The notes under the pieces are model-generated. The model had not been told where the DNA came from, did no database searches, and was given only the letters and a program-made list of their open reading frames with translations. Positions 18,459 to 27,976 of a DNA stretch of 64,000 nt are shown piece by piece. The stretch is taken from the NCBI RefSeq assembly GCF_025215095.1, contig NZ_JALHAP010000069.1, positions 49,089-113,088 of the forward strand, written 5' to 3'. Origin of the DNA: Dryocola boscaweniae. Its GTDB lineage: Bacteria; Pseudomonadota; Gammaproteobacteria; Enterobacterales; Enterobacteriaceae. Position numbers and translations under genes: made by a program. The first letter of the stretch is position 1; every line of letters begins with the position of its first letter.

Positions 18459-19832
18459 CTAGTTGCGATGGTAGAGTGGCAGCCAGATAATCAATTGCAA
18501 ACCACCCAACGGGCTGTCTTCGGCTTTCACCCAACCACGATGCTGCTGAACCGCTGTTTCAACGATGGCAAGTCCTAAACCAGTACCGCCGGATTCACGA
18601 TCTCGTGCTTCGTCGGTGCGGTAGAACGGACGGAAAATTTGCTCGCGATCCGCCGGGCTAACGCCCGGGCCGTCATCATCAACGGTGACGGTAATGCCTT
18701 GATTATCAACCGAGAAATTCACCGCGATTTTAGTGTGTGAATAACGCAGCGCGTTGCGAACGATATTTTCCAGCGCACTTTCCAGCGAGTTTGGGTTACC
18801 GTACATTAGCCATGGGCCTGGCGGGTAGGTGACCTCCAGCGTTTTCCCCATCTGCTCTGCTTCAAAGGCTGCATTATCCAGCACTTCCGACCAGATTTGG
18901 TTTGCCTTCATGGTTTCGCTCGCCAGCGCGTTTTTCTGTTGATTGCGGGACATCACCAGAAGATCGTTAATCATGCCATCCAGACGCTGCGCTTCGGTTT
19001 CAATACGTTCAAGTTCTTTGCTTTCACCGCTTTTACGGCGCAGCAAGGCCGTACCCAACTGCAGGCGTGTAAGCGGCGTGCGCAATTCATGGGAGATATC
19101 CGACAGCAGCCTTTGCTGCGTTGTCATCATTCTTTCCAGGGCGGTCACCATCTGGTTGAAACTGGCTCCGGCAGCAAGGAATTCTTGCGGGCCTGCTTCC
19201 AGTTCAGGATGCTGGCGTAAATTTCCCTGCGCCACTTCATCAGCCGCATTTTTCAACTTGCGCGCGGGTTTTGCGAGGCTCCACGCAAGCCACAACAGCA
19301 GCGGGGAGCTGACCAGCATGGTGACGATCAGCAGCAGAAGCGGCCTGTCAAACAGCAGATTAATAAAGTCGGACTGGGAACTGCTGGCCGGGCGGATAAG
19401 ATAGAGCTGGTAATTATCTTCCCCATCGCGAACAGAAAATGGTCCTACTAACTCAACCCGGCCATATTTTTTCTTCTGCGGATGATCGGAGTTGTCAGAC
19501 TGGCCGATAAAGTTACGGATAATCTGCATTTCGTTGCGCTGGGCACCAATCACTCGCCCTTCGCTGGTCACCAGCAACAGGCGTTGTCCTGGCGGAGCCC
19601 ATTTATCAATGGCCCGAAACAGGCGGCGCCACCACATCAGGTCGTTAGGCGGATCGTTTTCAAGCTCCGCCTCGACATGCTGCTCAATCATAATGCCTTG
19701 ACGTTGCTCATTTTCCATCAGTTCGGTCATTTGACGCGAATCCAGTTTTGGCAGCATCAGTACCAGCATCAACACTAATGCTAACGTCAACCAGAAGATG
19801 GCAAAAATACGCGCGGTAAGGCTACTTATCAT
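18459..19832 (-). CDS. cpxA: envelope stress sensor histidine kinase CpxA
   Basis: Inner-membrane kinase/phosphatase that senses envelope protein misfolding and phosphorylates CpxR. The 457-residue protein has a first membrane segment (about 7-29), a periplasmic sensor domain, a second membrane segment (about 165-185), a HAMP region, and the H-box [17 protein letters not shown] with the phosphorylated histidine at about 248. The N-box [11 protein letters not shown]1 DDDGPGVS and G2 [10 protein letters not shown] follow. Its start overlaps the cpxR stop by 4 nt (ATGA), so the kinase and regulator are coupled. Confidence 0.98.
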   Translation of the reverse strand: MISSLTARIFAIFWLTLALVLMLVLMLPKLDSRQMTELMENEQRQGIMIEQHVEAELENDPPNDLMWWRRLFRAIDKWAPPGQRLLLVTSEGRVIGAQRNEMQIIRNFIGQSDNSDHPQKKKYGRVELVGPFSVRDGEDNYQLYLIRPASSSQSDFINLLFDRPLLLLIVTMLVSSPLLLWLAWSLAKPARKLKNAADEVAQGNLRQHPELEAGPQEFLAAGASFNQMVTALERMMTTQQRLLSDISHELRTPLTRLQLGTALLRRKSGESKELERIETEAQRLDGMINDLLVMSRNQQKNALASETMKANQIWSEVLDNAAFEAEQMGKTLEVTYPPGPWLMYGNPNSLESALENIVRNALRYSHTKIAVNFSVDNQGITVTVDDDGPGVSPADREQIFRPFYRTDEARDRESGGTGLGLAIVETAVQQHRGWVKAEDSPLGGLQLIIWLPLYHRN

Positions 19833-20527
19833 GAAGCGGACACCATCAAATATCCACGGCCACGCAGCGTCTTAAACCACGGATGCCCATCTTTACGATC
19901 GGGTAATTTACGGCGCAAGTTGGAGATGTGCATGTCAATGGCGCGGTCAAACGGCGTTAAACGTTTACCTAAAACTTCCTGGCTAAGATGTTCGCGTGAA
20001 ACCACCTGGCCTAAATGCTGAGCTAACAGATACAGCAGGGTAAATTCTGTACCCGTTAAATCTAGCGCCTGGCCATCAAAGCTGGCTTCCTGGCGACCAG
20101 GATTGAGGCTTAATCCATCAACGTCCACCGTTGGCGAGCCGCTATCGCTGTTTTGCAGTTGTTCACTCCAGTGCGAACGGCGCAAAATAGCGCGTATGCG
20201 GGCCACCAGTTCACGATCGTTGAACGGTTTAGGGAGATAGTCATCTGCGCCCAATTCAAGGCCGAGCACGCGGTCTAACTCGCTTCCGCGCGCGGTAAGC
20301 ATAATGACAGGAGTCTGATGTGTCTGGCGTAGCTCTTTCAAAGTATCGATGCCGTTCTTTTTTGGCATCATCACGTCGAGCAATAACAGGTCGATGCTGT
20401 CGTCTAAAAGCTCTAACGCTTGTTCGCCGTCGTGCGCGACAATCACGTTAAAACCTTCCATGTCGAGCAGTTCCTTTAACAGGGAAGTAAGCTCTCGGTC
20501 ATCATCAACTAGCAGAATTTTATTCAT
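19829..20527 (-). CDS. cpxR: envelope stress response regulator CpxR
   Basis: OmpR-type response regulator that activates envelope-folding genes such as cpxP. The receiver domain (about 1-115) shows the acidic DDD at 8-10, the phospho-acceptor Asp51 (LLLLDVMMP), Thr/Ala switch and Lys in DYLPKPF. The C-terminal winged helix (about 135-232) ends with FKTLRGRGYLMVSA. The length of 232 residues equals E. coli CpxR. It is transcribed with cpxA from the region holding the CpxR box, implying autoregulation. Confidence 0.98.
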   Translation of the reverse strand: MNKILLVDDDRELTSLLKELLDMEGFNVIVAHDGEQALELLDDSIDLLLLDVMMPKKNGIDTLKELRQTHQTPVIMLTARGSELDRVLGLELGADDYLPKPFNDRELVARIRAILRRSHWSEQLQNSDSGSPTVDVDGLSLNPGRQEASFDGQALDLTGTEFTLLYLLAQHLGQVVSREHLSQEVLGKRLTPFDRAIDMHISNLRRKLPDRKDGHPWFKTLRGRGYLMVSAS

Positions 20528-20582
20528 TGTTAAATTACCTCCGAGGCAGAAATTACGTCATCAAGGCGCGCTAATCCATGAC

Positions 20583-20597
20583 TTTACGTTGTTTTAC
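20583..20597. promoter_or_regulatory. CpxR box shared by cpxRA and cpxP
   Basis: TTTAC-GTTGT-TTTAC is the reverse complement of a perfect GTAAA-N5-GTAAA CpxR recognition site. It lies between the divergent cpxR and cpxP starts, about 80 nt upstream of cpxP, where phospho-CpxR activates both transcripts in E. coli. Confidence 0.88.
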
Positions 20598-20677
20598 ACC
20601 CCCTGACGCTAGTTTGCAGCGGGAATCGTAGACTGGCTCTCGTTGAATCGCAGCACACAAGATTTTGGGAGCAAGTG

Positions 20678-21187
20678 ATGCGCAATGTTACCGCTGCCGT
20701 CATGGCCTCAACACTGGCGCTCGTAACGCTAGCCAGCCAGGCCGCAGATTTATCGACCAGCGATAACTGGCATCCGGGCGAAGAGCTAGTAAAGCGTAAC
20801 AGTGTTCAGAGCCAAATGTTTGACGGCATTAATTTAACTGAACAGCAACGCCAGCAGATGCGCGATCTGATGCAGCGTGCAAGGCATGATAGCCCACCCG
20901 TGAACGTTCGCGAAATGGAGGCCATGCATAATCTGGTCACCGCAGAAAATTTTGACGAAACGGCGGTTCGCACTCAGGCAGAAAAAATGGCACAGGAACA
21001 GGTTGCTCGCCAGGTAGAAATGGCGAAAGTGCGCAACCAAATGTACCGCCTGTTAACGCCTGAGCAGCAAGCCGTTTTGAATAACAAACACCAACAGCGC
21101 ATGAATCAGTTTCGTGAACTGGCGGATTTGCAGCGAATGTCTTCGCTGCAGGCACTGAGTAGTAGCAATACCCGTAGTAACCAGTAA
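20678..21187 (+). CDS. cpxP: periplasmic Cpx pathway inhibitor/adaptor CpxP
   Basis: Periplasmic protein that dampens CpxA signalling and brings misfolded proteins to DegP. It has a signal peptide (about 1-22, ending SQAAD) and two LTxxQ motifs, LTEQQRQQM and LTPEQQAVL, typical of the CpxP/Spy family. I chose the ATG at 20678, spaced correctly after GGGAG; a GTG three bases upstream is the alternative. Its 169 residues are close to the 166 of E. coli. The mRNA 3' end carries the sRNA CpxQ. Confidence 0.96.
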   Translation: MRNVTAAVMASTLALVTLASQAADLSTSDNWHPGEELVKRNSVQSQMFDGINLTEQQRQQMRDLMQRARHDSPPVNVREMEAMHNLVTAENFDETAVRTQAEKMAQEQVARQVEMAKVRNQMYRLLTPEQQAVLNNKHQQRMNQFRELADLQRMSSLQALSSSNTRSNQ

Positions 21188-21196
21188 CAAACCCTG

Positions 21197-21255
21197 TTTT
21201 CCTTGCCATAGACACCATCCCTGTCTTCCCCGCCTACCACGGCGGGGTTTTTTTT
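21197..21255 (+). ncRNA. cpxQ: CpxQ small RNA (3' end of cpxP mRNA)
   Basis: The sequence after the cpxP stop, TTTTCCTTGCCATAGACACC and onward, matches the Hfq-binding sRNA CpxQ that RNase E cuts from cpxP mRNA in E. coli and Salmonella, where it represses envelope-protein mRNAs. It ends in a strong terminator: CCCCGCC / GGCGGGG stem (21228-21247) and eight T. The 5' seed is as I remember it; loop bases of the terminator differ. Confidence 0.87.
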
Positions 21256-21312
21256 GCCTGAGAGATCGGACGAATCCGCTATACTAGCCAGCATTAATTT
21301 GTTGGAGCCCCT

Positions 21313-22215
21313 ATGAATCAACAGTATGGGCAGTTGGTCAGCCGCGCGGCGATCGCTGCGACGGTGATGGCGTCGCTGTTACTTTTGATTAAAATTTTCG
21401 CCTGGTGGTATACCGGTTCTGTCAGTATTCTGGCGGCGCTGGTTGATTCACTGGTTGATATTGCTGCGTCGCTAACCAACCTTCTCGTTGTGCGCTATTC
21501 GCTGCAGCCTGCGGACGAAGAGCATACCTTCGGGCACGGTAAAGCAGAATCCCTGGCGGCGCTGGCGCAAAGCATGTTTATCTCAGGCTCAGCGCTATTC
21601 CTGTTTTTAACCGGCATCCAACACTTGGCCGATCCAGCGCCGATGAAACAGCCTTTTGTGGGGATCGTCGTCACCGTAATCGCCCTGTTCAGCACGCTAA
21701 TTCTCGTGACTTTTCAACGCTGGGTGGTGCGAAAAACGCAAAGCCAGGCCGTTCGTGCGGATATGCTTCATTATCAGTCTGATGTTATGATGAACGGCGC
21801 GATTCTTATCGCGCTGGCGTTATCCTGGTATGGCTGGCATCGCGCTGATTCATTGTTTGCATTAGGGATTGGCGTCTATATTTTGTATAACGCTGTTCGC
21901 ATGGGCCACGAGGCCGTGCAATCCCTTTTAGATCGTGCGTTACCGGAAACTGAGCATCAGGCCATTATTGATATCGTTACTTCATGGCCGGGCGTCAGAG
22001 GAGCACATGATTTACGTACGCGGCAGTCAGGGCCGACCCGCTTTATTCAGCTTCATATCGAAATGGAAGACAATTTACCGCTGGTTCAGGCGCATGTTAT
22101 CGCTGAACAGGTGGAACAGGCGATTCTGCATCACTTCCCCGGTTCGGATGTGATCATTCATCAGGATCCCTGCTCGGTCGTTCCATCGGAGCGGCAAGGG
22201 CATTTTGAGCTTTAG
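21313..22215 (+). CDS. fieF: ferrous-iron/zinc efflux pump FieF
   Basis: Cation diffusion facilitator that exports Zn2+/Fe2+ from the cytoplasm in exchange for protons. The 300-residue protein has six membrane segments in the first 200 residues and a C-terminal cytoplasmic metal-binding domain. The transport-site residues known from E. coli YiiP are all present: Asp45 and Asp49 (LVDSLVD), His153 and Asp157 (HYQSD). It stands alone between cpxP and pfkA, with GGAG before the start. Confidence 0.97.
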   Translation: MNQQYGQLVSRAAIAATVMASLLLLIKIFAWWYTGSVSILAALVDSLVDIAASLTNLLVVRYSLQPADEEHTFGHGKAESLAALAQSMFISGSALFLFLTGIQHLADPAPMKQPFVGIVVTVIALFSTLILVTFQRWVVRKTQSQAVRADMLHYQSDVMMNGAILIALALSWYGWHRADSLFALGIGVYILYNAVRMGHEAVQSLLDRALPETEHQAIIDIVTSWPGVRGAHDLRTRQSGPTRFIQLHIEMEDNLPLVQAHVIAEQVEQAILHHFPGSDVIIHQDPCSVVPSERQGHFEL

Positions 22216-22281
22216 TTTATCGTTGTAGAAAAGCAGACATGGGCAGCGTTTTATGGGTAAATTACCGCCATATGGCCTGAC

Positions 22282-22315
22282 CTGAATCAATTCAGCTGGA
22301 AGCGGTTGATATACT
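22282..22315 (+). promoter_or_regulatory. pfkA promoter with Cra-type operator
   Basis: A perfect palindrome CTGAATCAATTCAG (22282-22295), the form bound by Cra (FruR), sits where the -35 element would be. A -10 element TATACT (22310-22315), preceded by TTGA, follows. This is the arrangement by which Cra represses glycolytic pfkA when fructose phosphates are low. Promoter position is inferred from the motifs. Confidence 0.72.
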
Positions 22316-22401
22316 ATTTGCAGCAGAGTCGAAGCCTCGGTTTGCTCGCAGGCTGTTTCCGGCAACAGGATTTATTTTGCATTCAAAGTTCAGAGGTAGT
22401 C

Positions 22402-23364
22402 ATGATCAAAAAAATTGGTGTGTTGACGAGTGGCGGTGATGCGCCGGGCATGAACGCCGCGATTCGCGGCGTGGTTCGTGCGGCATTGTCGGAAGGTCTG
22501 GAAGTAGCTGGTATTTACGATGGCTATCTCGGTTTGTATGAAGATCGCATGATCAACCTGGACCGCTACAGCGTGTCCGACATGATCAACCGTGGCGGCA
22601 CTTTCCTGGGCTCTGCTCGCTTCCCTGAGTTCCGTGAAGAACACGTTCGCGCCGTGGCGATTGAGAACATGAAAAAACGCGGTATCGATGCGCTGGTTGT
22701 TATCGGCGGCGACGGTTCCTACATGGGCGCTAAGCGTCTGACTGAAATGGGCTTCCCATGCATCGGTCTGCCAGGCACCATCGACAATGACGTAGCGGGT
22801 ACCGACTACACCATCGGTTATTTCACCGCGCTGGAAACCGTTGTTGAAGCGATTGACCGCCTGCGTGACACCTCTTCTTCCCACCAGCGTATTTCTATCG
22901 TTGAAGTCATGGGTCGTTATTGCGGCGACCTGACCCTGGCTGCAGCTATCGCGGGTGGCTGTGAATTTATCGTTCTGCCAGAAGTGGAATTCAATCAGGA
23001 AGACCTGGTTGCCGAAATTAAAGCCGGTATCGCGAAAGGCAAAAAGCACGCTATTGTTGCGATTACCGAGCACATCTGCGACATCGACGAGCTGGCAAAA
23101 TACATCGAAACCGAAACGGGCCGCGAAACGCGCGCAACCGTACTGGGCCATATCCAGCGCGGCGGCTCTCCGGTCGCCTATGATCGCATCCTTGCTTCCC
23201 GTATGGGCGCTTACGCCATTGAACTGCTGCTGCAAGGTCACGGCGGCCGCTGCGTAGGTATTCAGAACGAGAAAATGGTTCACCACGATATCATCGACGC
23301 TATCGAAAACATGAAGCGTCCATTCAAAGGTGACTGGCTGGACTGCGCGAAAAAACTGTACTGA
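22402..23364 (+). CDS. pfkA: 6-phosphofructokinase I
   Basis: ATP-dependent kinase making fructose 1,6-bisphosphate, the committed step of glycolysis, allosterically controlled by ADP and PEP. The 320-residue protein begins [20 protein letters not shown] and has the ATP loop GGDGSYMGA, the catalytic Asp127 in GTIDND, and the substrate site MGRYCGDL. I chose 22402 over the in-frame upstream start at 22306 because AGAGGT precedes it and the promoter lies between. A strong terminator follows. Confidence 0.98.
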   Translation: MIKKIGVLTSGGDAPGMNAAIRGVVRAALSEGLEVAGIYDGYLGLYEDRMINLDRYSVSDMINRGGTFLGSARFPEFREEHVRAVAIENMKKRGIDALVVIGGDGSYMGAKRLTEMGFPCIGLPGTIDNDVAGTDYTIGYFTALETVVEAIDRLRDTSSSHQRISIVEVMGRYCGDLTLAAAIAGGCEFIVLPEVEFNQEDLVAEIKAGIAKGKKHAIVAITEHICDIDELAKYIETETGRETRATVLGHIQRGGSPVAYDRILASRMGAYAIELLLQGHGGRCVGIQNEKMVHHDIIDAIENMKRPFKGDWLDCAKKLY

Positions 23365-23374
23365 GTAAGTATGC

Positions 23375-23403
23375 AAAAAGCCGGGAAACCCCGGCTTTTT
23401 TTA
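23375..23403 (+). terminator. pfkA terminator
   Basis: AAAAAGCCGGG and CCCGGCTTTTTTT form a GC-rich stem with a short AAAC loop and a long T tail, 10 nt after the pfkA stop. Confidence 0.9.
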
Positions 23404-23511
23404 TACGCCTGTATATTTCTAATAGTTATAGCCAATCTTTTTTTATTCTTTAATCATTGGATAAGTTTCTGGCAGGCTGAGTTCATCAAACTACATATAA
23501 GAGAGCGTGCG

Positions 23512-24501
23512 ATGAACAAGTGGGGAGTGGGTTTAACATTACTTTTGGCGTCTTCGAGCGTCCTGGCGAAGGACATCCAGTTACTTAACGTGTCTTATGA
23601 TCCGACGCGTGAATTATACGAAGAATACAATAAAGCCTTTAGCGCTCACTGGAAGCAGCAAACCGGTGATGACGTAGTGGTGCGTCAGTCCCACGGCGGC
23701 TCGGGTAAACAAGCGACTTCGGTGATCAATGGTATTGAAGCAGACGTTGTTACCCTTGCGCTGGCTTATGATGTCGATGCCATTGCTGAGCGCGGCCGTA
23801 TTGATAAAAACTGGATTAAACGCCTGCCGGATAACTCCGCGCCATACACTTCCACCATCGTATTCCTGGTGCGTAAAGGCAATCCAAAACAGATCCATGA
23901 CTGGAACGATCTGATTAAGCCTGGCGTTTCCGTTATCACCCCGAACCCGAAAAGTTCTGGCGGCGCCCGCTGGAATTATCTTGCCGCATGGGGTTATGCC
24001 CTGCACCACAACAACAACGATCAGGCCAAAGCACAGGACTTCGTGAAGGCGCTGTTTAAAAACGTTGAAGTGCTGGATTCCGGCGCTCGTGGCTCAACGA
24101 ACACTTTCGTTGAACGCGGTATTGGCGATGTGCTGATTGCCTGGGAAAACGAAGCGTTGTTGGCTACCAACGAACTGGGCAAAGATAAGTTTGAAATTAT
24201 CACCCCAAGCGAATCCATCCTGGCTGAACCTACTGTTTCCGTTGTCGACAAAGTGGTTGATAAGAAAGGCACTCAGAAAGTCGCAGAAGAGTATCTGAAA
24301 TATCTCTACTCTCCGGAAGGGCAGGAAATCGCCGCGAAGAATTACTATCGCCCGCGTAATGCGGACGTTGCGAAAAAATACGAAAGCGCCTTCCCTAAAC
24401 TGAAGCTGTATACCATCGACGAAGAGTTCGGCGGCTGGACAAAAGCTCAGAAAGAGCACTTCTCCAACGGTGGCACCTTCGACCAAATCAGCAAGCGTTA
24501 A
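23512..24501 (+). CDS. sbp: periplasmic sulfate-binding protein
   Basis: Binds sulfate (and thiosulfate) in the periplasm and delivers it to the CysAWT ABC transporter. The 329-residue protein has a signal peptide (about 1-19, ending SVLA) and the family signatures [27 protein letters not shown] and [20 protein letters not shown] chose the ATG at 23512 after AAGAGAG because it begins the signal peptide; the 47-residue extension from 23371 runs through the pfkA terminator. The transporter membrane genes are not in this window. Confidence 0.97.
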   Translation: MNKWGVGLTLLLASSSVLAKDIQLLNVSYDPTRELYEEYNKAFSAHWKQQTGDDVVVRQSHGGSGKQATSVINGIEADVVTLALAYDVDAIAERGRIDKNWIKRLPDNSAPYTSTIVFLVRKGNPKQIHDWNDLIKPGVSVITPNPKSSGGARWNYLAAWGYALHHNNNDQAKAQDFVKALFKNVEVLDSGARGSTNTFVERGIGDVLIAWENEALLATNELGKDKFEIITPSESILAEPTVSVVDKVVDKKGTQKVAEEYLKYLYSPEGQEIAAKNYYRPRNADVAKKYESAFPKLKLYTIDEEFGGWTKAQKEHFSNGGTFDQISKR

Positions 24502-24506
24502 CCGAC

Positions 24507-24530
24507 ACGGCCCAACGGGGCCGTTTCTCT
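24507..24530 (+). terminator. sbp terminator, weak
   Basis: CGGCCC / GGGCCG hairpin followed by TTTCTCTT directly after sbp. The T tail is interrupted. Confidence 0.55.
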
Positions 24531-24618
24531 TCATGTTTTAAATGCGAGCAATTATCAACAAATTTTACATTACCGCAGCTCCGCCGTAGACTGCTGAAAA
24601 AATCTACCGGAGACAGGT

Positions 24619-25923
24619 ATGTCGAACTGGTTTATTCACCCCTTGTTTCTCCCCACTCTGATTATCCTTGTCACCATCATTTTTTGGGCAACCTCCGCCC
24701 TGCCTGAATATCTCACCGCGCTGCTGTTTTTTGCCGCGGCAATGGTGGCAAAAATTGCGCCTGCGGAAGTTATTTTCAGCGGATTTGCCTCCTCAGCGTT
24801 TTGGTTAGTCTTCAGCGGGTTTGTTCTGGGAATTGCTATTCGCAAAACTGGCCTTGCTGACCGGGCAGCAAGAGTGATTTCTGCAAACCTGACGGATTCC
24901 TGGGTGCGGATGGTCGCCAGCGTCGTGTTACTCAGCTATGCGCTCGCTTTTGTGATGCCTTCAAACATGGGGCGTATCGCATTGTTGATGCCCATTGTGG
25001 CGGCGATGGCGAAACGCTCCGGCATTGCGGATGGATCTCGTGCCTGGTTTGGCCTGGCGCTGGCGGTCGGTTTTGGCACCTTCCAGCTTTCGGCCACCAT
25101 TCTGCCCGCCAACGTGCCTAATCTGGTCATGAGCGGCGCGGCAGAAGGCTCTTACGGTATCCATCTTAACTATCTGCCTTATCTTTGGCTGCACACGCCG
25201 GTGCTGGGAATGTTAAAAGGACTGGCGCTAATCGGCCTGATTTGCTGGCTCTTTCCTGGAAAACCTCACGCGCCGAAGGCGACAGAACATCCCGGCCCGA
25301 TGAGCGGCGATGAAAAACGCCTGGCATGGCTGCTTGCGGCGGTATTGGGACTTTGGGTCAGTGAAAGCCTGCATGGCATTGGCCCGGCCTGGGTGGGGCT
25401 TGTCGCCGCCTGTATTACGCTGCTGCCGCGAGTGGGTTTTATTACCAGCGAAGAATTTGCAAGCGGGGTTAATGTGCGCACCTGCTTCTATGTGGCGGGA
25501 ATACTGGCTCTGGCTTCCACGGTAACGGAAACCGGGTTAGGCAGCGTGATGGGCGAGAAATTACTCGCCGTGATGCCGCTTGATCCTGGTAGCCCTTTTA
25601 CCAGCTTTGTCGCTCTGACGGGCATAACCAGCCTGCTGAACTTCATCGTTACGGCGAACGGCGTGCCTGCGCTATACACGACGCTTGCCGAAAGCTTCTC
25701 ACAGGCGACCGGCTTCCCGCTGTTATCGGTAATTATGGTGCAGGTGCTCGGCTATTCAACGCCGCTGTTACCGTATATGGCATCGCCGATTGTGGTGGCC
25801 ATGGCGTTAGGGCAGGTGCCTGCAAAGGCCGGTTTAAAGCTTTGTCTGGCATTAGCGGTGGTGACGTTTGTAATACTAATGCCGCTGGATTACGGCTGGT
25901 TCCGGCTATTGGGCCAGCTATAA
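24619..25923 (+). CDS. SLC13-like anion permease of unknown substrate
   Basis: A 434-residue polytopic inner-membrane protein with about 10-12 hydrophobic segments. The paired re-entrant-like segments AFVMPSNMGR / PANVPNLVMSG in the first half and IVTANGVPAL / GYSTPLLPYMASP in the second fit the DASS (SLC13) ion-transporter fold, but the usual SNT motifs are not exact. It probably moves a small anion with Na+ or H+; substrates of relatives include dicarboxylates, sulfate and tartrate. It stands alone, after sbp, in the place where E. coli has cdh. GGAGACAGGT precedes the start, and a terminator shared with tpiA follows. Confidence 0.75.
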   Translation: MSNWFIHPLFLPTLIILVTIIFWATSALPEYLTALLFFAAAMVAKIAPAEVIFSGFASSAFWLVFSGFVLGIAIRKTGLADRAARVISANLTDSWVRMVASVVLLSYALAFVMPSNMGRIALLMPIVAAMAKRSGIADGSRAWFGLALAVGFGTFQLSATILPANVPNLVMSGAAEGSYGIHLNYLPYLWLHTPVLGMLKGLALIGLICWLFPGKPHAPKATEHPGPMSGDEKRLAWLLAAVLGLWVSESLHGIGPAWVGLVAACITLLPRVGFITSEEFASGVNVRTCFYVAGILALASTVTETGLGSVMGEKLLAVMPLDPGSPFTSFVALTGITSLLNFIVTANGVPALYTTLAESFSQATGFPLLSVIMVQVLGYSTPLLPYMASPIVVAMALGQVPAKAGLKLCLALAVVTFVILMPLDYGWFRLLGQL

Positions 25924-25947
25924 AAAAAGCCCCGTTTGGGGCTTTTT
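25922..25947. terminator. bidirectional terminator between permease and tpiA
   Basis: AAAAAAAGCCCC / GGGGCTTTTT with a GTTT loop lies between the convergent genes and has T-runs in both directions. Confidence 0.9.
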
Positions 25948-25963
25948 AATCATCGTGCGTGAC

Positions 25964-26731
25964 TTACGCTTTTTTCGCTTCAGCCGCAGCTTTAACGATA
26001 ACCGCGAAAGCGTCTGCTTTCAGGGAGGCGCCGCCAACCAGCGCGCCGTCGATGTCCGGCTGAGCAAACAGCTCGGCTGCGTTTTTATCGTTTACGGAAC
26101 CGCCGTACTGGATGATAACTTGTTCAGCCACTTTCGCATCGGCTTTAGCGATGTGATCGCGAATGAATTTGTGAACGGCCTGAGCCTGAGCAGGCGTTGC
26201 TGATTTGCCAGTACCGATTGCCCAAACGGGTTCGTAAGCAATAACCACGCCTTCGAAAGCCGCAGCACCCTGAGTTTTCAGAACGGCATCGATCTGACGA
26301 GCGCAAACTTCTTCAGTTTTGCCCGCTTCGTTTTCTGCTTCGGTTTCGCCGATGCACAGAACCGGGGTCAGGCCGACATCTTTAAGCACTGCGAATTTCT
26401 TCGCAATCAGTTCGTCAGATTCAGCGTGATAAGTACGACGCTCGGAGTGACCGATGATGATGTATTTAGCACCGATATCTTTGAGCATTTCAGCGGAAAC
26501 TTCGCCGGTAAACGCACCAGAAAGGTTTACGTCAACGTTCTGAGCACCAAGAACAATGTGGCTACCGGAAGCAGCGTGTTTTGCCAGGTCCAGGTACATG
26601 GTTGGCGGGGCAATAGCTACGCCACAACCATCAACACCGGCCAGTTCTTTACGCAGGCCAGCAATCAACTCGTTAACCATCTGCTTGCTGCCGTTGAGTT
26701 TCCAGTTACCCATCACTAAAGGATGTCGCAT
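25964..26731 (-). CDS. tpiA: triosephosphate isomerase
   Basis: Interconverts dihydroxyacetone phosphate and glyceraldehyde 3-phosphate in glycolysis. The 255-residue TIM barrel starts [15 protein letters not shown] with the active-site lysine at about 11, has the catalytic histidine in GHSERR and the catalytic glutamate in [14 protein letters not shown] chose 26731 because it gives the family start; the seven extra upstream residues have no counterpart. It is monocistronic, with yiiQ upstream on the same strand. Confidence 0.98.
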   Translation of the reverse strand: MRHPLVMGNWKLNGSKQMVNELIAGLRKELAGVDGCGVAIAPPTMYLDLAKHAASGSHIVLGAQNVDVNLSGAFTGEVSAEMLKDIGAKYIIIGHSERRTYHAESDELIAKKFAVLKDVGLTPVLCIGETEAENEAGKTEEVCARQIDAVLKTQGAAAFEGVVIAYEPVWAIGTGKSATPAQAQAVHKFIRDHIAKADAKVAEQVIIQYGGSVNDKNAAELFAQPDIDGALVGGASLKADAFAVIVKAAAEAKKA

Positions 26732-26768
26732 TTTAATTCTCCACGCGGTCAATCAAATAAAAGAATCG

Positions 26769-26786
26769 CTGCCTTCAGGGCAGCGT
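26769..26786 (-). terminator. probable yiiQ terminator upstream of tpiA
   Basis: CGCTGCC / GGCAGCG inverted repeat, followed on the minus strand by ATTCTTTTATTTG. It lies between yiiQ and tpiA and probably separates the two transcripts. Confidence 0.5.
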
Positions 26787-26840
26787 GGTCTGTGAAACAG
26801 TATAGAGACTCAACAGGTGAAAGGCTTTGCTTTTTGTCAT

Positions 26841-27440
26841 TTATTCACCGTTGTTTAAGGTTTCAGAAAGCGCTAGCTTAATCGGTTCAACAGCAAAAGT
26901 TAGCCCCTTTTCGCCGTTATCTGCCACCACATAGCGAATGGCCCCTTCGGTCTGTGCGAAGTAGCGTTTATTTTTCCCGGCGCTCAGTAATTTGTTCAGT
27001 CTTTCCTGGCTTTGCTGTTGAGAAAACGTAGGGGTGAGGCTGCGCAGCAGGGCCGCCATATATTCCGTTGCTTTCGCGCGCGCTGCTTTCTGCTCCGGCC
27101 CTTGAATCGGCAACCAGGTCATCTGGATAGATTTGATTTTCAGCGTGCCGCGCTCGAGCGCTGTAGAAGCATAGAGATTTTCGTTAATCTTGCTGGCCGC
27201 TCGCGTCAGATTAGCCTTGTCACGGCTGGAGTCGATAGCGCGAAACTCACCGATAGGCAGCTTTGGATTATCAATATTAAATTTTTCGCGGAACTGCGTA
27301 ATCGTCAGATCGAAAGTGGGCGATCCTGGCAGTAAATAAGGCGCTGCAGGTAAGGTGGCCGGCGTGTCTGAAGGTGGATCTGCCCGGCTCACCGCAACAG
27401 GTAGCGTGAACAGCGCAAGGGCGCAGAGCAGATATTTCAT
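26841..27440 (-). CDS. yiiQ: DUF1454 family protein YiiQ
   Basis: A 199-residue exported protein of unknown function. The signal peptide (about 1-20, MKYLLCALALFTLPVAVSRA) suggests a periplasmic location. The mature part has no catalytic motif that I recognise. I chose the ATG at 27440, preceded by GGAGAAG, because it starts the signal peptide and gives the E. coli length; in-frame codons reach back to 27755 but overlap yiiR. It is divergent from yiiR and upstream of tpiA. Confidence 0.9.
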   Translation of the reverse strand: MKYLLCALALFTLPVAVSRADPPSDTPATLPAAPYLLPGSPTFDLTITQFREKFNIDNPKLPIGEFRAIDSSRDKANLTRAASKINENLYASTALERGTLKIKSIQMTWLPIQGPEQKAARAKATEYMAALLRSLTPTFSQQQSQERLNKLLSAGKNKRYFAQTEGAIRYVVADNGEKGLTFAVEPIKLALSETLNNGE

Positions 27441-27554
27441 CAACAGCTTCTCCAGAACATTCATTGCAGTGATTAAATCGGCAATCTGTTGGCTTGTCAA
27501 AACCCGGCATAGCCAGGGTACACTACGCCGCATAAGTTTAATAAGGACCTTACC

Positions 27555-27974
27555 ATGACCATACAGCTTTGGCTGTTCTCTTTTAAAGGGCGCATCGGGC
27601 GTCGCGATTTCTGGATTTGGATTGGCGTCTGGATTGCTGGACTGGCGATTTTGTTTACCCTGGCCGGGGCAAAAATTATGCCTTATTCGACCGCTGGCTT
27701 CTTTTTGTGCGGGTCGTTGATTCCTACGGCAGCGGTCATTGTTAAACGCCTGCACGATCGTAATAAAAAAGGCTGGTGGGCGTTGCTGTTTATTCCGGCA
27801 TGGCTACTTCTGGCTGGCAACTGGGAAGTTTTCGGCAGCGTAGCGCAGTGGGGGTTAGGGCGTTTTATCCCGACGCTGATTCTGGTGATGATGATTATGG
27901 ACCTGGGCGCGTTTGTCGGCACCCAGGGCGAAAACAGGTTTGGCAAAGATACAAGTGAAGTAAAATACCGCTGA
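27555..27974 (+). CDS. yiiR: DUF805 family membrane protein YiiR
   Basis: A 139-residue membrane protein of unknown function. The family hallmark is the N-terminal FSFKGRIGRRDFWIW, followed by four hydrophobic segments with the conserved VKRLHDRNKKGWW loop between the second and third. It is divergent from yiiQ and convergent with fpr, whose stop lies 2 nt beyond its own. Confidence 0.92.
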   Translation: MTIQLWLFSFKGRIGRRDFWIWIGVWIAGLAILFTLAGAKIMPYSTAGFFLCGSLIPTAAVIVKRLHDRNKKGWWALLFIPAWLLLAGNWEVFGSVAQWGLGRFIPTLILVMMIMDLGAFVGTQGENRFGKDTSEVKYR

Positions 27975-27976
27975 GT

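Noticed and set aside
22390..23376. 328-codon open frame on the minus strand opposite pfkA
   Set aside because: It mirrors pfkA codon by codon, has no family resemblance and no ribosome site, and pfkA is certain. Such antisense frames come from codon bias of highly expressed genes.
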